Origin: DASQWP01 sp050697555
GTDB taxonomy: Bacteria > Actinomycetota > Thermoleophilia > Gaiellales > Gaiellaceae
Length of the DNA: 64,000 nucleotides
Direction of reading: 5' to 3'
Assembly: GCA_050697555.1 (NCBI GenBank)
Contig: JBOHAD010000001.1
Coordinates: 55,311-119,310, forward strand
The translations under genes were made by a program, and so were the position numbers. Below, one piece after another: positions 27,679-35,917 of this stretch. The stretch's first letter is position 1, and each line of letters starts with the position of its first letter. The notes below the pieces were generated by a model. The model saw only the letters and a program-made list of their open reading frames with translations. It had not been told where the DNA came from and did no database searches.

Positions 27679-28916
27679 TCCCAGGGCCCCGTATAGGGGT
27701 AGCGGTCGGTCAGCAGGTAGAGGTAGGCGTGCGCCTGGGCGTTGTAGCGGATCGCGTACGCCCCGAGGTTTCGGAGCCCCTGAGGCATCCGGCCCGTCAC
27801 GAGCCCGGCGAACCAGCCGAGCAGCCCGACGGTGACGAGGACGGAGCCCAGCCCGCCCGCGACGACCCATGCCGGGATCGCGAGGAAGAGCCGGAAGAGC
27901 GTGATCCAGCGGCTCTGCCGGGCGGGCGGGTCGACCTCGAGGTCGACGGGGTACGTGCCTGCGGTTCCCGTGAACCCTGGGAACGGGTTCGCGACGATGA
28001 AGACGTACGCGGAGATGTGCGTCCCGTACCGGATGTAGGCGGCGAGGAAGCGGTGGAGGCCGGCGGGCAACCGCCCCGCCGCGAGCGTCACGAACCAGCC
28101 GACGAGGACAGCGAAGAACGCGGCGATCGACCAGAGGAGAAACCAGACGAGGTGCGGGAGGAAGAGGAGGAGCCGGAAGAGGATCGTGAGCCGCGAACGG
28201 CGCAGATCGTCGTCGACCGCGATCCGAATCGTCTGGGGCTGCGGCGGCGGGCTCGCCGGGGGCTCGGCCGGGTCGCTCGAGGGGTAACGGTCGGTCAGGA
28301 GCAGCAGGTACCCCCACGTTTGGGCGCCGTAGCGAAGCGCGTACGCCTGGAAGTCGCGGAAGCCCTGCGGCATGCGCCCGAGCGCCAGGCACGCGAACCA
28401 CGCCAGGAACGCGACCAGGATCAGCACCCCGCCGCCGCTGACGTCGAACCACGTGGGCGCGTCCGCCTCGCGACCGTCGCTCCTCGCGCTGCCGCCTCCA
28501 CCTCCTCCCGGGCCGCCGACGAGCGCGCTCGTGAGGATCAACGCCGGGATCACGAGCACGATCCGGAAGCCGGTCTTCCAGCGGCTCTGGCGCTCGGGCG
28601 GGTCGATCTCGACGTCGACGGGATAGCGGCCGGCCTCGCCGACGAAGCCGGGGAAGGGATTCGCGGCGAGGGAGAGATAGGCGTAGACGTGCGTCGCGTA
28701 GCGGACGTAGGCGGCGAGGAAGCCGTGGAGCGCCTGCGGTGAGCGACCGAGCGCAAGCGTGGCGAACCAGCTGACGAGGACGGCCACGAAGGCGGCGACC
28801 GTCCAGAGCAGGAGCCAGATCAGGTGCGGGATGGCGAGCAGGAGCCTGAAGAAGACCGTGAGCCGCGAGCGCTGGAGGTCGTCGGCCACGACAACGCGAA
28901 TCGGATGCCTTTCCAT
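27624..28916 (-). CDS. DUF4389 membrane protein, duplicated
   Basis: ATG 28916 gives 430 residues. Two halves of about 210 residues repeat the same plan. Each opens with a short polar strand (HPIRVVVADDLQRSRLTVFF; QTIRIAVDDDLRRSRLTILF), then two helices, ANPFPGF, PVD-E-DPPxRQSRW, two more helices and LTDRYP. This is the DUF4389 family, whose function is unknown. The first half has a Gly/Ser-rich insertion. A second ATG three codons upstream exists; the shorter start is favoured because a GATAAT box lies seven bases before it. Confidence 0.8.
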   Translation of the reverse strand: MERHPIRVVVADDLQRSRLTVFFRLLLAIPHLIWLLLWTVAAFVAVLVSWFATLALGRSPQALHGFLAAYVRYATHVYAYLSLAANPFPGFVGEAGRYPVDVEIDPPERQSRWKTGFRIVLVIPALILTSALVGGPGGGGGGSARSDGREADAPTWFDVSGGGVLILVAFLAWFACLALGRMPQGFRDFQAYALRYGAQTWGYLLLLTDRYPSSDPAEPPASPPPQPQTIRIAVDDDLRRSRLTILFRLLLFLPHLVWFLLWSIAAFFAVLVGWFVTLAAGRLPAGLHRFLAAYIRYGTHISAYVFIVANPFPGFTGTAGTYPVDLEVDPPARQSRWITLFRLFLAIPAWVVAGGLGSVLVTVGLLGWFAGLVTGRMPQGLRNLGAYAIRYNAQAHAYLYLLTDRYPYTGPWEWSPPEPADAVEPEVAAA

Positions 28917-29855
28917 CAGCCGCATTATCAGGGAGCCGGGGGACGGCGTCGGGCGCCGACCCCTCACGCACTCGGGGAGCTCGGCGAGGAGGCACTCGAC
29001 GCCGCCGGCGACGTCTTCGAGGCCTTCGAGGACCTCGCCGAGGCCGCCTGGGACGGGGCGACGGACATCGTCGAGGACGGCATCGACGCGATCGCCGCCG
29101 CAGCCGAGGACGCCTGGGAGGAGATCGCGGAGGCAGCCGAGGAGGCGTGGGAATCCGTCTCCGAAGCGGCCGAGGACGCATGGGACGCGATCTCCGAAGC
29201 CGTGGAGGAGGTCTGGGAAGACGCCTTGGCCGCCGTCGAGCGGGCCTGGGAGGCGACGGTGGATGCCGTCGAGGTCGCCTACGAGGGCGCGACGAGGGCG
29301 TACGAATGGGCGCTCGCCACCATCGAACGCACTCTCCTGTGGCTCGGCGACCTCATCGAGGGCGCCATCCACGCCATCGCCATGCTGGGCGCCTGCCTGG
29401 CCGGGATCATCGTCCACAACCTCGCCGAAGCCGACAACGTCCTCCTGAACTTCGGGAAGACGCCGAAGAAGCTTCCCGAGAGCTTCCGACCGGAGGCCCG
29501 CGCCATCTTCCCCGACGTTCCCCTCGGCGACGTCTTCTTCATCGAGAACGCCTCGCTCTCCGCCAACCACTTCAGCGAGCAGGCGGCCGCCGTGACCTTC
29601 ATGAACCCCGAGGTCGCGGGCATCAACCTCGGCTACATGATCTACCTGGCCGGCACCTTCGACAAGACCGTCACGAGCAACCGCGGCCTCATGGTGCACG
29701 AGCTGGTTCACGTCGACCAGTACCGCCGGTTCCGCTTCGAGGACGCCTTCGCCTGCGCCTACGGCGTCGGCTTCGCGGACGCCGGCTTCTCGTACGAGAA
29801 GAACCCGCTGGAAGACCAGGCGTTCCAGGTGCAGCGGGCGTACATGGCGGCGTAG
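28905..29855 (+). CDS. Eleven-residue-repeat helix fused to a DUF4157-like HELVH domain
   Basis: The ATG at 28905 gives 316 residues, but it overlaps the divergent gene and no other start lies downstream, so the N-terminus is uncertain. From about residue 48 to 146 the chain is a run of eleven-residue units (AWEEIAEAAEE, AWESVSEAAED, AWDAISEAVEE, VWEDALAAVER, AWEATVDAVEV), highly acidic, with Trp or Tyr at position 2 and Ala/Ile/Val on one face. A hydrophobic segment (IAMLGACLAGIIV) follows. The C-terminal domain has MVHELVHVDQYRRF with HELVH at 265-269 and a likely third ligand in NPLEDQAFQVQRAY, as in DUF4157 (eCIS core) metallopeptidase-like domains. Such domains occur in effectors of contractile injection systems; a toxin or processing role here is inference. 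Confidence 0.7.
   Translation: MPFHQPHYQGAGGRRRAPTPHALGELGEEALDAAGDVFEAFEDLAEAAWDGATDIVEDGIDAIAAAAEDAWEEIAEAAEEAWESVSEAAEDAWDAISEAVEEVWEDALAAVERAWEATVDAVEVAYEGATRAYEWALATIERTLLWLGDLIEGAIHAIAMLGACLAGIIVHNLAEADNVLLNFGKTPKKLPESFRPEARAIFPDVPLGDVFFIENASLSANHFSEQAAAVTFMNPEVAGINLGYMIYLAGTFDKTVTSNRGLMVHELVHVDQYRRFRFEDAFACAYGVGFADAGFSYEKNPLEDQAFQVQRAYMAA
28924..28929 (-). promoter_or_regulatory. -10 box (GATAAT) for the DUF4389/M48 pair
   Basis: GATAAT on the minus strand ends seven bases before ATG 28916. It lies inside the 5' end of the oppositely oriented gene. Confidence 0.4.
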
Positions 29856-29861
29856 GACGGG

Positions 29862-29891
29862 TTGACACCCCCGGCCGGAGTCCCCTACGCT
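29862..29891 (+). promoter_or_regulatory. trp operon promoter
   Basis: TTGACA (29862-29867) and TACGCT (29886-29891) with an 18-base spacer form the best sigma-70 promoter of the window. The start point would fall near 29898, so the leader peptide GTG at 29901 is almost at the mRNA 5' end. Confidence 0.75.
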
Positions 29892-29900
29892 CCGAGGAGC

Positions 29901-29966
29901 GTGACATCTTCCGTCCGCACCTGGTGGGCCTGGCGCCGCGAGCGGAGCGGGAGCGTCGCCTGCTGA
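29901..29966 (+). CDS. trpL: trp leader peptide
   Basis: GTG-started frame of 21 codons, read VTSSVRTWWAWRRERSGSVA C. Three Trp codons (two adjacent, one two codons later) sit just ahead of a chain of competing RNA stems and an intrinsic terminator, followed directly by trpE. When tryptophan is scarce the ribosome would stall here and let transcription continue. GAGGAG lies only one base before the GTG, too close for normal use, which fits a leaderless start. Confidence 0.85.
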   Translation: MTSSVRTWWAWRRERSGSVAC

Positions 29967-30021
29967 CCTAGAGGCCCGAAACAGCCCGTTCCGCCCGGAG
30001 ACCCCGTCGAGGGTCTTTTTT
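29926..30021 (+). terminator. trp attenuator with intrinsic terminator
   Basis: Stem 29999-30004/30011-30016 (AGACCC/GGGTCT) with a six-base loop runs straight into T6 (30016-30021): a textbook terminator just before trpE. Upstream, 29942-29951 (GCGGAGCGGG) can pair with 29985-29994 (CCCGTTCCGC), and 29926-29931 with 29972-29977, the latter overlapping the second Trp codon. These give alternative folds for ribosome-dependent attenuation. Which fold opposes the terminator is not certain. Confidence 0.8.
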
Positions 30022-30027
30022 CTTGCC

Positions 30028-31263
30028 ATGACGATCGCAACCGACATCCACGCCGACCTCATCACCCCCCTCGGGGCGTATCTCCGGCTGCGCGAGGATG
30101 CGGGCGCGGCCTTCCTGCTCGAGTCGGTCGAGAAAGGCCGCCTCGGACGGTACAGCCTCGTCGGCTCGGGCACTCGTCTCGTCCCGTTCGAGGACGCCGA
30201 GCGGGAGCTCGCCGCCGGCAACCCGGTGGTCGGCTACCTCGGTTACGACCACGTCGCGCAGCTCGAGCCCAGCGTGCAGCTGCCCAACGTCGGGCCCGAT
30301 CTCCCGGAGAGCCGCTTCGTCGTCGCCGACGTGGTCCTCCGCTTCGACCACGCCACGAACGTCGCCGAGGTCATCTGCGGCGAGCGCGATGCGATTGCCG
30401 CAGTCCTCGAGCGACCCGCACCCGCGCCGCTCGAGCGGCCGGCCAAGGCCGGCCGGACGCGCCGCTTCCCGGATCGCGCGACGTACGAGGCGGGCGTCCG
30501 GCGCGCGCAGGAGCACATCCGGGCCGGCGACGCGTTCCAGATCGTCCTTTCCCAGCGAGCAGAGCGACCGACGGACGTCTCTGCCCTCGCGCTCTACCGG
30601 TCGCTCCGCCGCGTCAACCCGTCGCCTTACCACTTCCTCCTCGAGCTGGGAGACCTGGCGCTCGTCGGCTCCTCGCCGGAGACGCTCGTGAAGCTCGACG
30701 GAGGCCGCGCCAGCGTCAACCCGATCGCCGGGACGACCGCGCCGGGGGACGGCGACGCCGAGCACCTGCTCGCCTCCGCGAAGGACCGGGCCGAGCACAT
30801 CATGCTCGTCGACCTCGGCCGCAACGACCTCTCGCGCGTCTGCCGTCCGGGCACGGTCCGCGTCGGCCGTTTCCTCGAGGCGGAGCGGTACTCGCACGTG
30901 ACGCACCTCGTCTCCGAGGTCGCCGGCGAGCTGCTCCCGCAGCACGGCCCTTTCGACCTCCTGCGCGCGTGCTTCCCGGCCGGTACGGTCTCGGGAGCGC
31001 CGAAGGTGCGGGCGATGCAGATCATCTCCGAGCTCGAGGGCTACCGTCGCGGCCCGTACGCGGGCGCGGTCGGCTACGCCCTTCCGGGAGGGACATTCGA
31101 CACGTGCATCGCCATCCGCACCGTCGTCCTCGCGGACGGCCTCGCCCGACTCCAGGCGGGAGCCGGCATCGTGGCCGACTCCGATCCGGCGGCCGAGCAC
31201 GAGGAGTGCCTGCGCAAGCTCGCGGCGCTCGAGAAGGCCCTCGAGGAAGGCATGCGCGCGTGA
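30028..31263 (+). CDS. trpE: Anthranilate synthase component I
   Basis: The protein has 411 residues. It makes anthranilate from chorismate with ammonia supplied by TrpG. The N-terminal LLESVEKGRLGRYSLVG contains the LLES motif of the tryptophan feedback site. The catalytic half has AGDAFQIVLSQR, PSPYHFLLELG, NPIAGTTAPG, LVDLGRNDLSRVC and FPAGTVSGAPKVRA. It is somewhat shorter than the usual 450-520 residues, mainly in the N-terminal region. The ATG follows the attenuator T-run by seven bases and lacks a Shine-Dalgarno sequence. Confidence 0.95.
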   Translation: MTIATDIHADLITPLGAYLRLREDAGAAFLLESVEKGRLGRYSLVGSGTRLVPFEDAERELAAGNPVVGYLGYDHVAQLEPSVQLPNVGPDLPESRFVVADVVLRFDHATNVAEVICGERDAIAAVLERPAPAPLERPAKAGRTRRFPDRATYEAGVRRAQEHIRAGDAFQIVLSQRAERPTDVSALALYRSLRRVNPSPYHFLLELGDLALVGSSPETLVKLDGGRASVNPIAGTTAPGDGDAEHLLASAKDRAEHIMLVDLGRNDLSRVCRPGTVRVGRFLEAERYSHVTHLVSEVAGELLPQHGPFDLLRACFPAGTVSGAPKVRAMQIISELEGYRRGPYAGAVGYALPGGTFDTCIAIRTVVLADGLARLQAGAGIVADSDPAAEHEECLRKLAALEKALEEGMRA

Positions 31264-31823
31264 TCCTCCTTATCGACAACTACGACTCGTTTACGTACAA
31301 CCTGGCACACCTTTTTCAGGAGCGGGGCGCCGAGGTGACCGTGATCCGGAACGACGCGATCGACGCGGAGGGCGCCGAGCTCCTGGCCCCGAGCCACCTC
31401 GTCGTCTCGCCCGGTCCAGGGCGTCCGGCAAACTCGGGCGCGACGCTCGAGATCGTGAAACGGCTCGGGCAGCGTGTGCCGACGCTCGGCGTCTGCCTGG
31501 GGCATCAGGCGATCGTGGAGGCCTTCGGCGGCGAGATTGGTCAGGCGCAGCGGCTCCTCCACGGAAAGGCCAGCGCGGTCGCCCACGACGGTCAGGGCCT
31601 CTTCGCAGGGCTCCCGGACCCGCTCGAGGCGGGGCGCTACCACTCGCTCGCAGCGACGCGGGTGCCCGACTGCCTCGACGTGTGCGCGACGACCGAGGAC
31701 GGCGAGGTGATGGGCGTGCGGCACCGCGAGCTGCCGATCGACGGCATCCAGTTCCACCCCGAGTCGGTGCTGACGCCGGACGGGCCGGCGCTGGCGAGGA
31801 ACTTCCTCGAGGGGCGGCGGTGA
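31260..31823 (+). CDS. trpG: Anthranilate synthase component II (glutamine amidotransferase)
   Basis: The protein has 187 residues. It releases ammonia from glutamine for TrpE. Class-I amidotransferase triad: Cys in LGVCLGHQAI, and His/Glu in IQFHPESVLTPDG. The N-terminus ILLIDNYDSFTYNLAHLF is diagnostic. GTG start overlapping the trpE stop by four bases. It may also serve folate synthesis (pabA), as often happens. Confidence 0.95.
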   Translation: MILLIDNYDSFTYNLAHLFQERGAEVTVIRNDAIDAEGAELLAPSHLVVSPGPGRPANSGATLEIVKRLGQRVPTLGVCLGHQAIVEAFGGEIGQAQRLLHGKASAVAHDGQGLFAGLPDPLEAGRYHSLAATRVPDCLDVCATTEDGEVMGVRHRELPIDGIQFHPESVLTPDGPALARNFLEGRR

Positions 31824-32842
31824 TCCAGGAGGCGCTCGCGCGCCTGCTCGAGGGCCGTGACCTCTCGCGCGACGATGCACGGGAGGTCATGGAGCAGGTG
31901 ATGCGCGGCGAGGCGACGGCGGCCCAGATCGGAGGCTTCCTCGTCGCCCTGCGGGTCAAGGGAGAGACCGCCGACGAGATCGCCGGCTGCGCCGAGGCGA
32001 TGCGGGCGCACGTCCTCGCCGTCCGCCCACGCCGCGACGACCTGGTGGACACCGCCGGCACGGGGGGCGACGGCGCGCGCACGTTCAACATCTCCACGGC
32101 GGCGGCGCTGGTGGCCGCCGCCGCGGGGGCCGGCGTGGCCAAGCACGGGAACCGCGCCATCTCGTCGGCATCCGGGTCGGCCGACGTCCTCGAGGCGCTC
32201 GGGTTCGACCTCGAGCAGCCGCCCGAGCGAATCGAGCGCTCCATCGACGAGCTCGGCTTCGGCTTCCTCTTCGCCCCCTCCCACCACCCGGCCATGCGCC
32301 ATGCGGCGCCGGTGCGGCGCGAGCTGGCGGCGCGGACGGTCTTCAACGTGCTCGGGCCGCTGACGAACCCGGCCGGGGCCCGCGCCCAGGTGGTCGGCGT
32401 GTACGCTCCCGAGCTCGTCCCCACGATCGCCGACGTGCTCGCCCGCCTCGGCGCGCGCCATGCGTTCGTCGTCCACGGCGCCGGCGGCGTCGACGAGCTC
32501 TCCCCTGCGGGGCCGAACCTCGTCTGCGAGGTGAGGGACGGGCGGGTGGAGCGGCGCGAGATCGACCCGAGGGACTTCGGCGTGCCTCGCTGCCGCCCGG
32601 GCGACCTCCGCGGCGGGAGCCCGGAGGACAACGCCGCCGTCGTGCGCGCGATCTTCGAGGGAGCGCGCGGCCCCAAGCGCGAGGCCGTGCTCCTGAACGC
32701 GGCGGGGGCGATCGCCGCGGGCGGCGGCGCCCGCGACCTTGCGGAGGGCTACCGGCTGGCGGCCGAGGCCGTCGACTCCAGCGCCGCCGGCGAGCGCCTG
32801 GACGCGCTGATCGGGTTCTCCCGCGAAAGGGCCGTGGCCTGA
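31820..32842 (+). CDS. trpD: Anthranilate phosphoribosyltransferase
   Basis: The protein has 340 residues. It joins anthranilate and PRPP. Motifs: VDTAGTGGDGARTFNIST (PRPP pyrophosphate loop), KHGNRAISSASGSADVLEALG, HHPAMRHAAPVRRELAARTV and FNVLGPLTNPAGA. GTG start overlapping the trpG stop by four bases. A 10 bp hairpin spans its stop codon, and a 54-base spacer separates it from trpCF, the only real gap in the operon. Confidence 0.95.
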   Translation: MIQEALARLLEGRDLSRDDAREVMEQVMRGEATAAQIGGFLVALRVKGETADEIAGCAEAMRAHVLAVRPRRDDLVDTAGTGGDGARTFNISTAAALVAAAAGAGVAKHGNRAISSASGSADVLEALGFDLEQPPERIERSIDELGFGFLFAPSHHPAMRHAAPVRRELAARTVFNVLGPLTNPAGARAQVVGVYAPELVPTIADVLARLGARHAFVVHGAGGVDELSPAGPNLVCEVRDGRVERREIDPRDFGVPRCRPGDLRGGSPEDNAAVVRAIFEGARGPKREAVLLNAAGAIAAGGGARDLAEGYRLAAEAVDSSAAGERLDALIGFSRERAVA

Positions 32843-32876
32843 TGGGCCACGGCCGGGGCCTGGCCCCAGACATGTC
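32830..32876. repeat. Hairpin plus double palindrome between trpD and trpCF
   Basis: GGCCGTGGCC (32830-32839) and GGCCACGGCC (32845-32854) pair perfectly around a five-base loop holding the trpD TGA. GGGGCCTGGCCCC then AGACATGTCC (32855-32876) repeats the double-palindrome family seen at 24729 and 25162. It may lower expression of the downstream trp genes or stabilise the upstream mRNA. Confidence 0.65.
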
Positions 32877-32896
32877 CGTTGGGGAGAGGTAGCGTA

Positions 32897-34048
32897 GTGG
32901 GCCGCTTCCGTGATGCGCTCGCGGCCCCTGGGCTCTCCGCGATCGCCGAGGTGAAGCGGCGCTCGCCGTCGGCAGGCGACCTGCGGCCGGACGCCGATCC
33001 GGCTCGGCTCGCGCGGGAGTTCGAGGCGAGCGGGGCAGCGGCGGTCTCCATCCTCGTGGACGAGCGCTTCGGCGGCGCGCTCGCCGACCTCCGGGCCGCC
33101 CGCGCCGCCGCCACGTTGCCGCTTCTGGCGAAAGGATTCTTCAGCACGCGGGAACACCTCCAGCAAGCGCGTGCGAGCGGCGCCGACGCCGTCCTGCTGC
33201 TTCTCCGCGACCTCGATGACCCGGCGACGATCGGGCTCTTGCGCACGGCGCAAGAGCTCGAGCTGGACGCGCTCGTCGAGGCCCACGACGCCGAGGAGCT
33301 CGAGCGCGCGGTCGCGCTCGGCGCCGAAGTGATCGGCGTGAACGCACGCGACCTCGGCACGTTCGAGATCGACCGCCGCGCCCAGCTCGAGCTCGTCGCC
33401 TGCGCGCCACGCGACCGCGTCGTCGTCGCGGAGAGCGCGATTGCAAACCGCGCGCAGGGTGCGGAGGCGGAGCTCGCCGGCGCGGACGCGATCCTCGTCG
33501 GCTCCGCGCTCATGCGTGCGCCCGACCCGGCGGCGAAGCTCCAGGAGCTGCTCGCGCGCCCGCTCGTGAAGGTCTGCGGGCTCACGCGGACGGAGGACGT
33601 GGCCGCCGCGGCCGAGGCGGGCGCCGATCTGGCCGGCTTCGTCCTCGCCGAGAGCCCGCGCCGTGCCGAGGCTCCGCTTCCGGTGCCCGAGACGATGCTC
33701 TCGGTCGGCGTCTTCGTCGGAGAGGTGGAGGACGTGGGCACCCACCTCGTCCAGCTCTACCCCGAGGAGGACGGCCACCGCGCTCGTGACGGCACGCTTC
33801 TGCGCCGCGGCGAGGCCGTCGCCCGCGTGCTCGACCTCCCCTGGGAGAGGGCCGACCCGGCCCACTGGGAGCGCGCGTCGCAGGTCGGGGGACGCGTCCT
33901 CCTCGCCGGCGGGCTCGGGCCCGACAACGTCCGCGCCGCGATCGAGGCCGTGCGCCCCTGGTGCGTCGACGCGAGCCGGAGCCTCGAGGCGGAGCCGGGG
34001 ATCAAGGACCATGCGCGCGTGCGCTCGTTCGTGGAGGCCGCGCGGTGA
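32897..34048 (+). CDS. trpCF: Bifunctional indole-3-glycerol-phosphate synthase / PRA isomerase (TrpC-TrpF fusion)
   Basis: GTG 32897 is chosen because GGAGAGG lies about seven bases upstream; a TTG six codons earlier has no such signal. The 383-residue protein has TrpC at about 1-220 (AIAEVKRRSPSAG, LLAKGFF, GVNARDLGTFEID, VVAESAI) and TrpF at about 221-383 (VKVCGLTRTEDVAAAAEAGA, LLAGGLGPDNVRAAIEAV, WCVDASRSLEAEPGIKD). It carries out the two steps between TrpD and TrpA. The N-terminus is short: the usual 40-50 residues before AEVKRRSPS, including the helix that covers the active site, are missing. Confidence 0.92.
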   Translation: MGRFRDALAAPGLSAIAEVKRRSPSAGDLRPDADPARLAREFEASGAAAVSILVDERFGGALADLRAARAAATLPLLAKGFFSTREHLQQARASGADAVLLLLRDLDDPATIGLLRTAQELELDALVEAHDAEELERAVALGAEVIGVNARDLGTFEIDRRAQLELVACAPRDRVVVAESAIANRAQGAEAELAGADAILVGSALMRAPDPAAKLQELLARPLVKVCGLTRTEDVAAAAEAGADLAGFVLAESPRRAEAPLPVPETMLSVGVFVGEVEDVGTHLVQLYPEEDGHRARDGTLLRRGEAVARVLDLPWERADPAHWERASQVGGRVLLAGGLGPDNVRAAIEAVRPWCVDASRSLEAEPGIKDHARVRSFVEAAR

Positions 34049-35172
34049 AGATCGCCGACGTCGGGTTCTTCGGCCCCTACGGCGGCCGCTACGTCCCGGA
34101 GACGCTCATGCCCGCGCTGGACGAGCTCGAACGCGGCTGGGCCGAGATTCGCCGATCCGCGAGCTTCGCTGGCGTCCTGGAGGACTTGCAGCGGGCATAC
34201 GTGGGACGACCGACTCCGCTCTACCTCGCCGAACGCCTCAGCCAAGACAGGCGGATCTACCTCAAGCGTGAGGACCTCTGCCACACCGGCGCCCACAAGA
34301 TCAACAACGCGCTCGGGCAGACGCTCGTCGCCCGCCACCTCGGGAAGCGGCGCATCGTCGCCGAGACCGGCGCCGGCCAGCACGGCGTCGCCTCGGCCAC
34401 CGTCTGCGCGCGCTTCGGGCTCGAATGCGTCGTCTACATGGGCGCCGAGGACATGGAGCGGCAGAGACCGAACGTCGAGCGCATGAGCCTGCTCGGCGCC
34501 GAGGTGCGCCCCGTCGAGTTCGGAACGAGGACGCTCAAGGAGGCCACGAGCGAAGCGATCCGCGACTGGATCACCAACGTCGAGACGACCCACTACCTGA
34601 TCGGCTCCTGCGTCGGGCCCCATCCCTACCCCGAGATCGTGCGCGAGCTCCAGGCGGTCATCGGCCACGAGGCCCGCGGGCAGATCCTGGACGCGGAGGG
34701 GCGCCTCCCGGACGCGGTCGTCGCCTGCGTCGGCGGCGGCTCGAACGCGATCGGGCTCTTCGCAGGCTTCGTCGAGGACGACGACGTTCGCCTCGTCGGC
34801 GTGGAGGCGGCCGGTGCGGCCAGCCTCGGCGCGGGGCGCGCGGGCGTCCTGCACGGCGCCCGCTCCTCGATCCTGGCCGACGAGGACGGGCAGATCGCCG
34901 ACGCGCATTCGATCTCCGCCGGGCTCGACTACCCGGGCGTCGGCCCGGAGCACGCCTTCCTGCGGGACTCCGGCCGGGCCGAGTACGTAGCCGCGACGGA
35001 CGAGGAGGCGCTCGTCGCCTTCCACCTCCTCACCGAGCGGGAGGGAATCATCCCGGCGCTCGAGCCCGCCCACGCCCTCGCCCGCGCCCTCGACCTCGAC
35101 GCGGAACTCGTCCTCGTGGGCCTCTCGGGCCGGGGCGACAAGGACCTCGGCGTCGTGCTCGCGCGTGAGTAA
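34045..35172 (+). CDS. trpB: Tryptophan synthase beta chain
   Basis: The protein has 375 residues. It condenses indole and serine with PLP. N-terminal FGPYGGRYVPETLMPAL, the PLP lysine in HTGAHKINNALGQ, AETGAGQHGVASAT and the phosphate-binding GGGSNAIG are all present. GTG start overlapping the trpCF stop by four bases. It works in a complex with TrpA, encoded next. Confidence 0.96.
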   Translation: MKIADVGFFGPYGGRYVPETLMPALDELERGWAEIRRSASFAGVLEDLQRAYVGRPTPLYLAERLSQDRRIYLKREDLCHTGAHKINNALGQTLVARHLGKRRIVAETGAGQHGVASATVCARFGLECVVYMGAEDMERQRPNVERMSLLGAEVRPVEFGTRTLKEATSEAIRDWITNVETTHYLIGSCVGPHPYPEIVRELQAVIGHEARGQILDAEGRLPDAVVACVGGGSNAIGLFAGFVEDDDVRLVGVEAAGAASLGAGRAGVLHGARSSILADEDGQIADAHSISAGLDYPGVGPEHAFLRDSGRAEYVAATDEEALVAFHLLTEREGIIPALEPAHALARALDLDAELVLVGLSGRGDKDLGVVLARE

Positions 35173-35917
35173 GCGCCTCTCCATCTACCTGATGGCCGAT
35201 CCAGAGACCCCCGCGCTCGCGGAGGCCGCGGTCGCGGGCGGGGCGGATCTCCTCGAGATCGGCTTCCCCTTCTCGGACCCCCTCGCCGACGGGCCCGTCA
35301 TCCGCCTCGCAGGCGAGCGGGCGCTCGCCCGCGGGATGCGCACTCGCGCCTGCCTCGAGTGCCTGGCGGAGATCCGCGCCCGCGTCGACGTGCCGCTGAT
35401 TCCGATGACCTACGCCTCCATCCTCGAGGCCTACGGCTACGAGCGCTTCCGCGCGGATGCCGAGGCCTCCGGGGCGACGAGCCTCATCGTCGCCGACCTG
35501 CCGGTCGAGGCAGCACCCGAGCTCCGGCGCGTCCACCTCGTAGCCCCCACGACGCTCTCCGAGCGCATCCGCCTCGCAGCCGAGCGAACGGACGGCTGGC
35601 TCTACCTCGTCTCCGTGACCGGGACGACAGGGGTGCGCGAAGGGATCTCCGCGCAGCTGGCCGGCCTCGTCGAGCGGGCGCGCGCCGTGACGGACGCTCC
35701 CCTCCTCGCCGGCTTCGGCATCTCGACGCCCGAGCAGGCGGCGGAGGCGGCCTCCCTCGCGGACGGCGTCGTCGTCGGGAGCCGCGCGATCCAGGTGGCC
35801 GAGGAGGGCGGCCCGGAGGCGCTGCGCGACTACGTCGCGTCGCTCCGGGCCGCCCTCGACGGCATTACGTCAGAGCCCTACTCCTCGTATTCGGGACAGA
35901 AGGGCACCGTCTCGTAG
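35165..35917 (+). CDS. trpA: Tryptophan synthase alpha chain
   Basis: The protein has 250 residues. It cleaves indole-3-glycerol phosphate to indole for TrpB. The catalytic Glu and Asp lie in LLEIGFPFSDPLADGPVI; IPMTYASILEAYG, VSVTGTTG and GFGISTPEQA follow. GTG start, overlapping trpB by eight bases. The last 40 bases overlap the end of the convergent subtilase gene, and the final residues (SSYSGQKGTVS) are not family-like, so the 3' end has probably been extended by drift. Confidence 0.94.
   Translation: MSKRLSIYLMADPETPALAEAAVAGGADLLEIGFPFSDPLADGPVIRLAGERALARGMRTRACLECLAEIRARVDVPLIPMTYASILEAYGYERFRADAEASGATSLIVADLPVEAAPELRRVHLVAPTTLSERIRLAAERTDGWLYLVSVTGTTGVREGISAQLAGLVERARAVTDAPLLAGFGISTPEQAAEAASLADGVVVGSRAIQVAEEGGPEALRDYVASLRAALDGITSEPYSSYSGQKGTVS

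Noticed and set aside
35165..35917. A possible frameshift at the end of trpA.
   Set aside because: The conserved core is intact to the last helix; the extra tail is explained by drift of the stop into the convergent subtilase gene.
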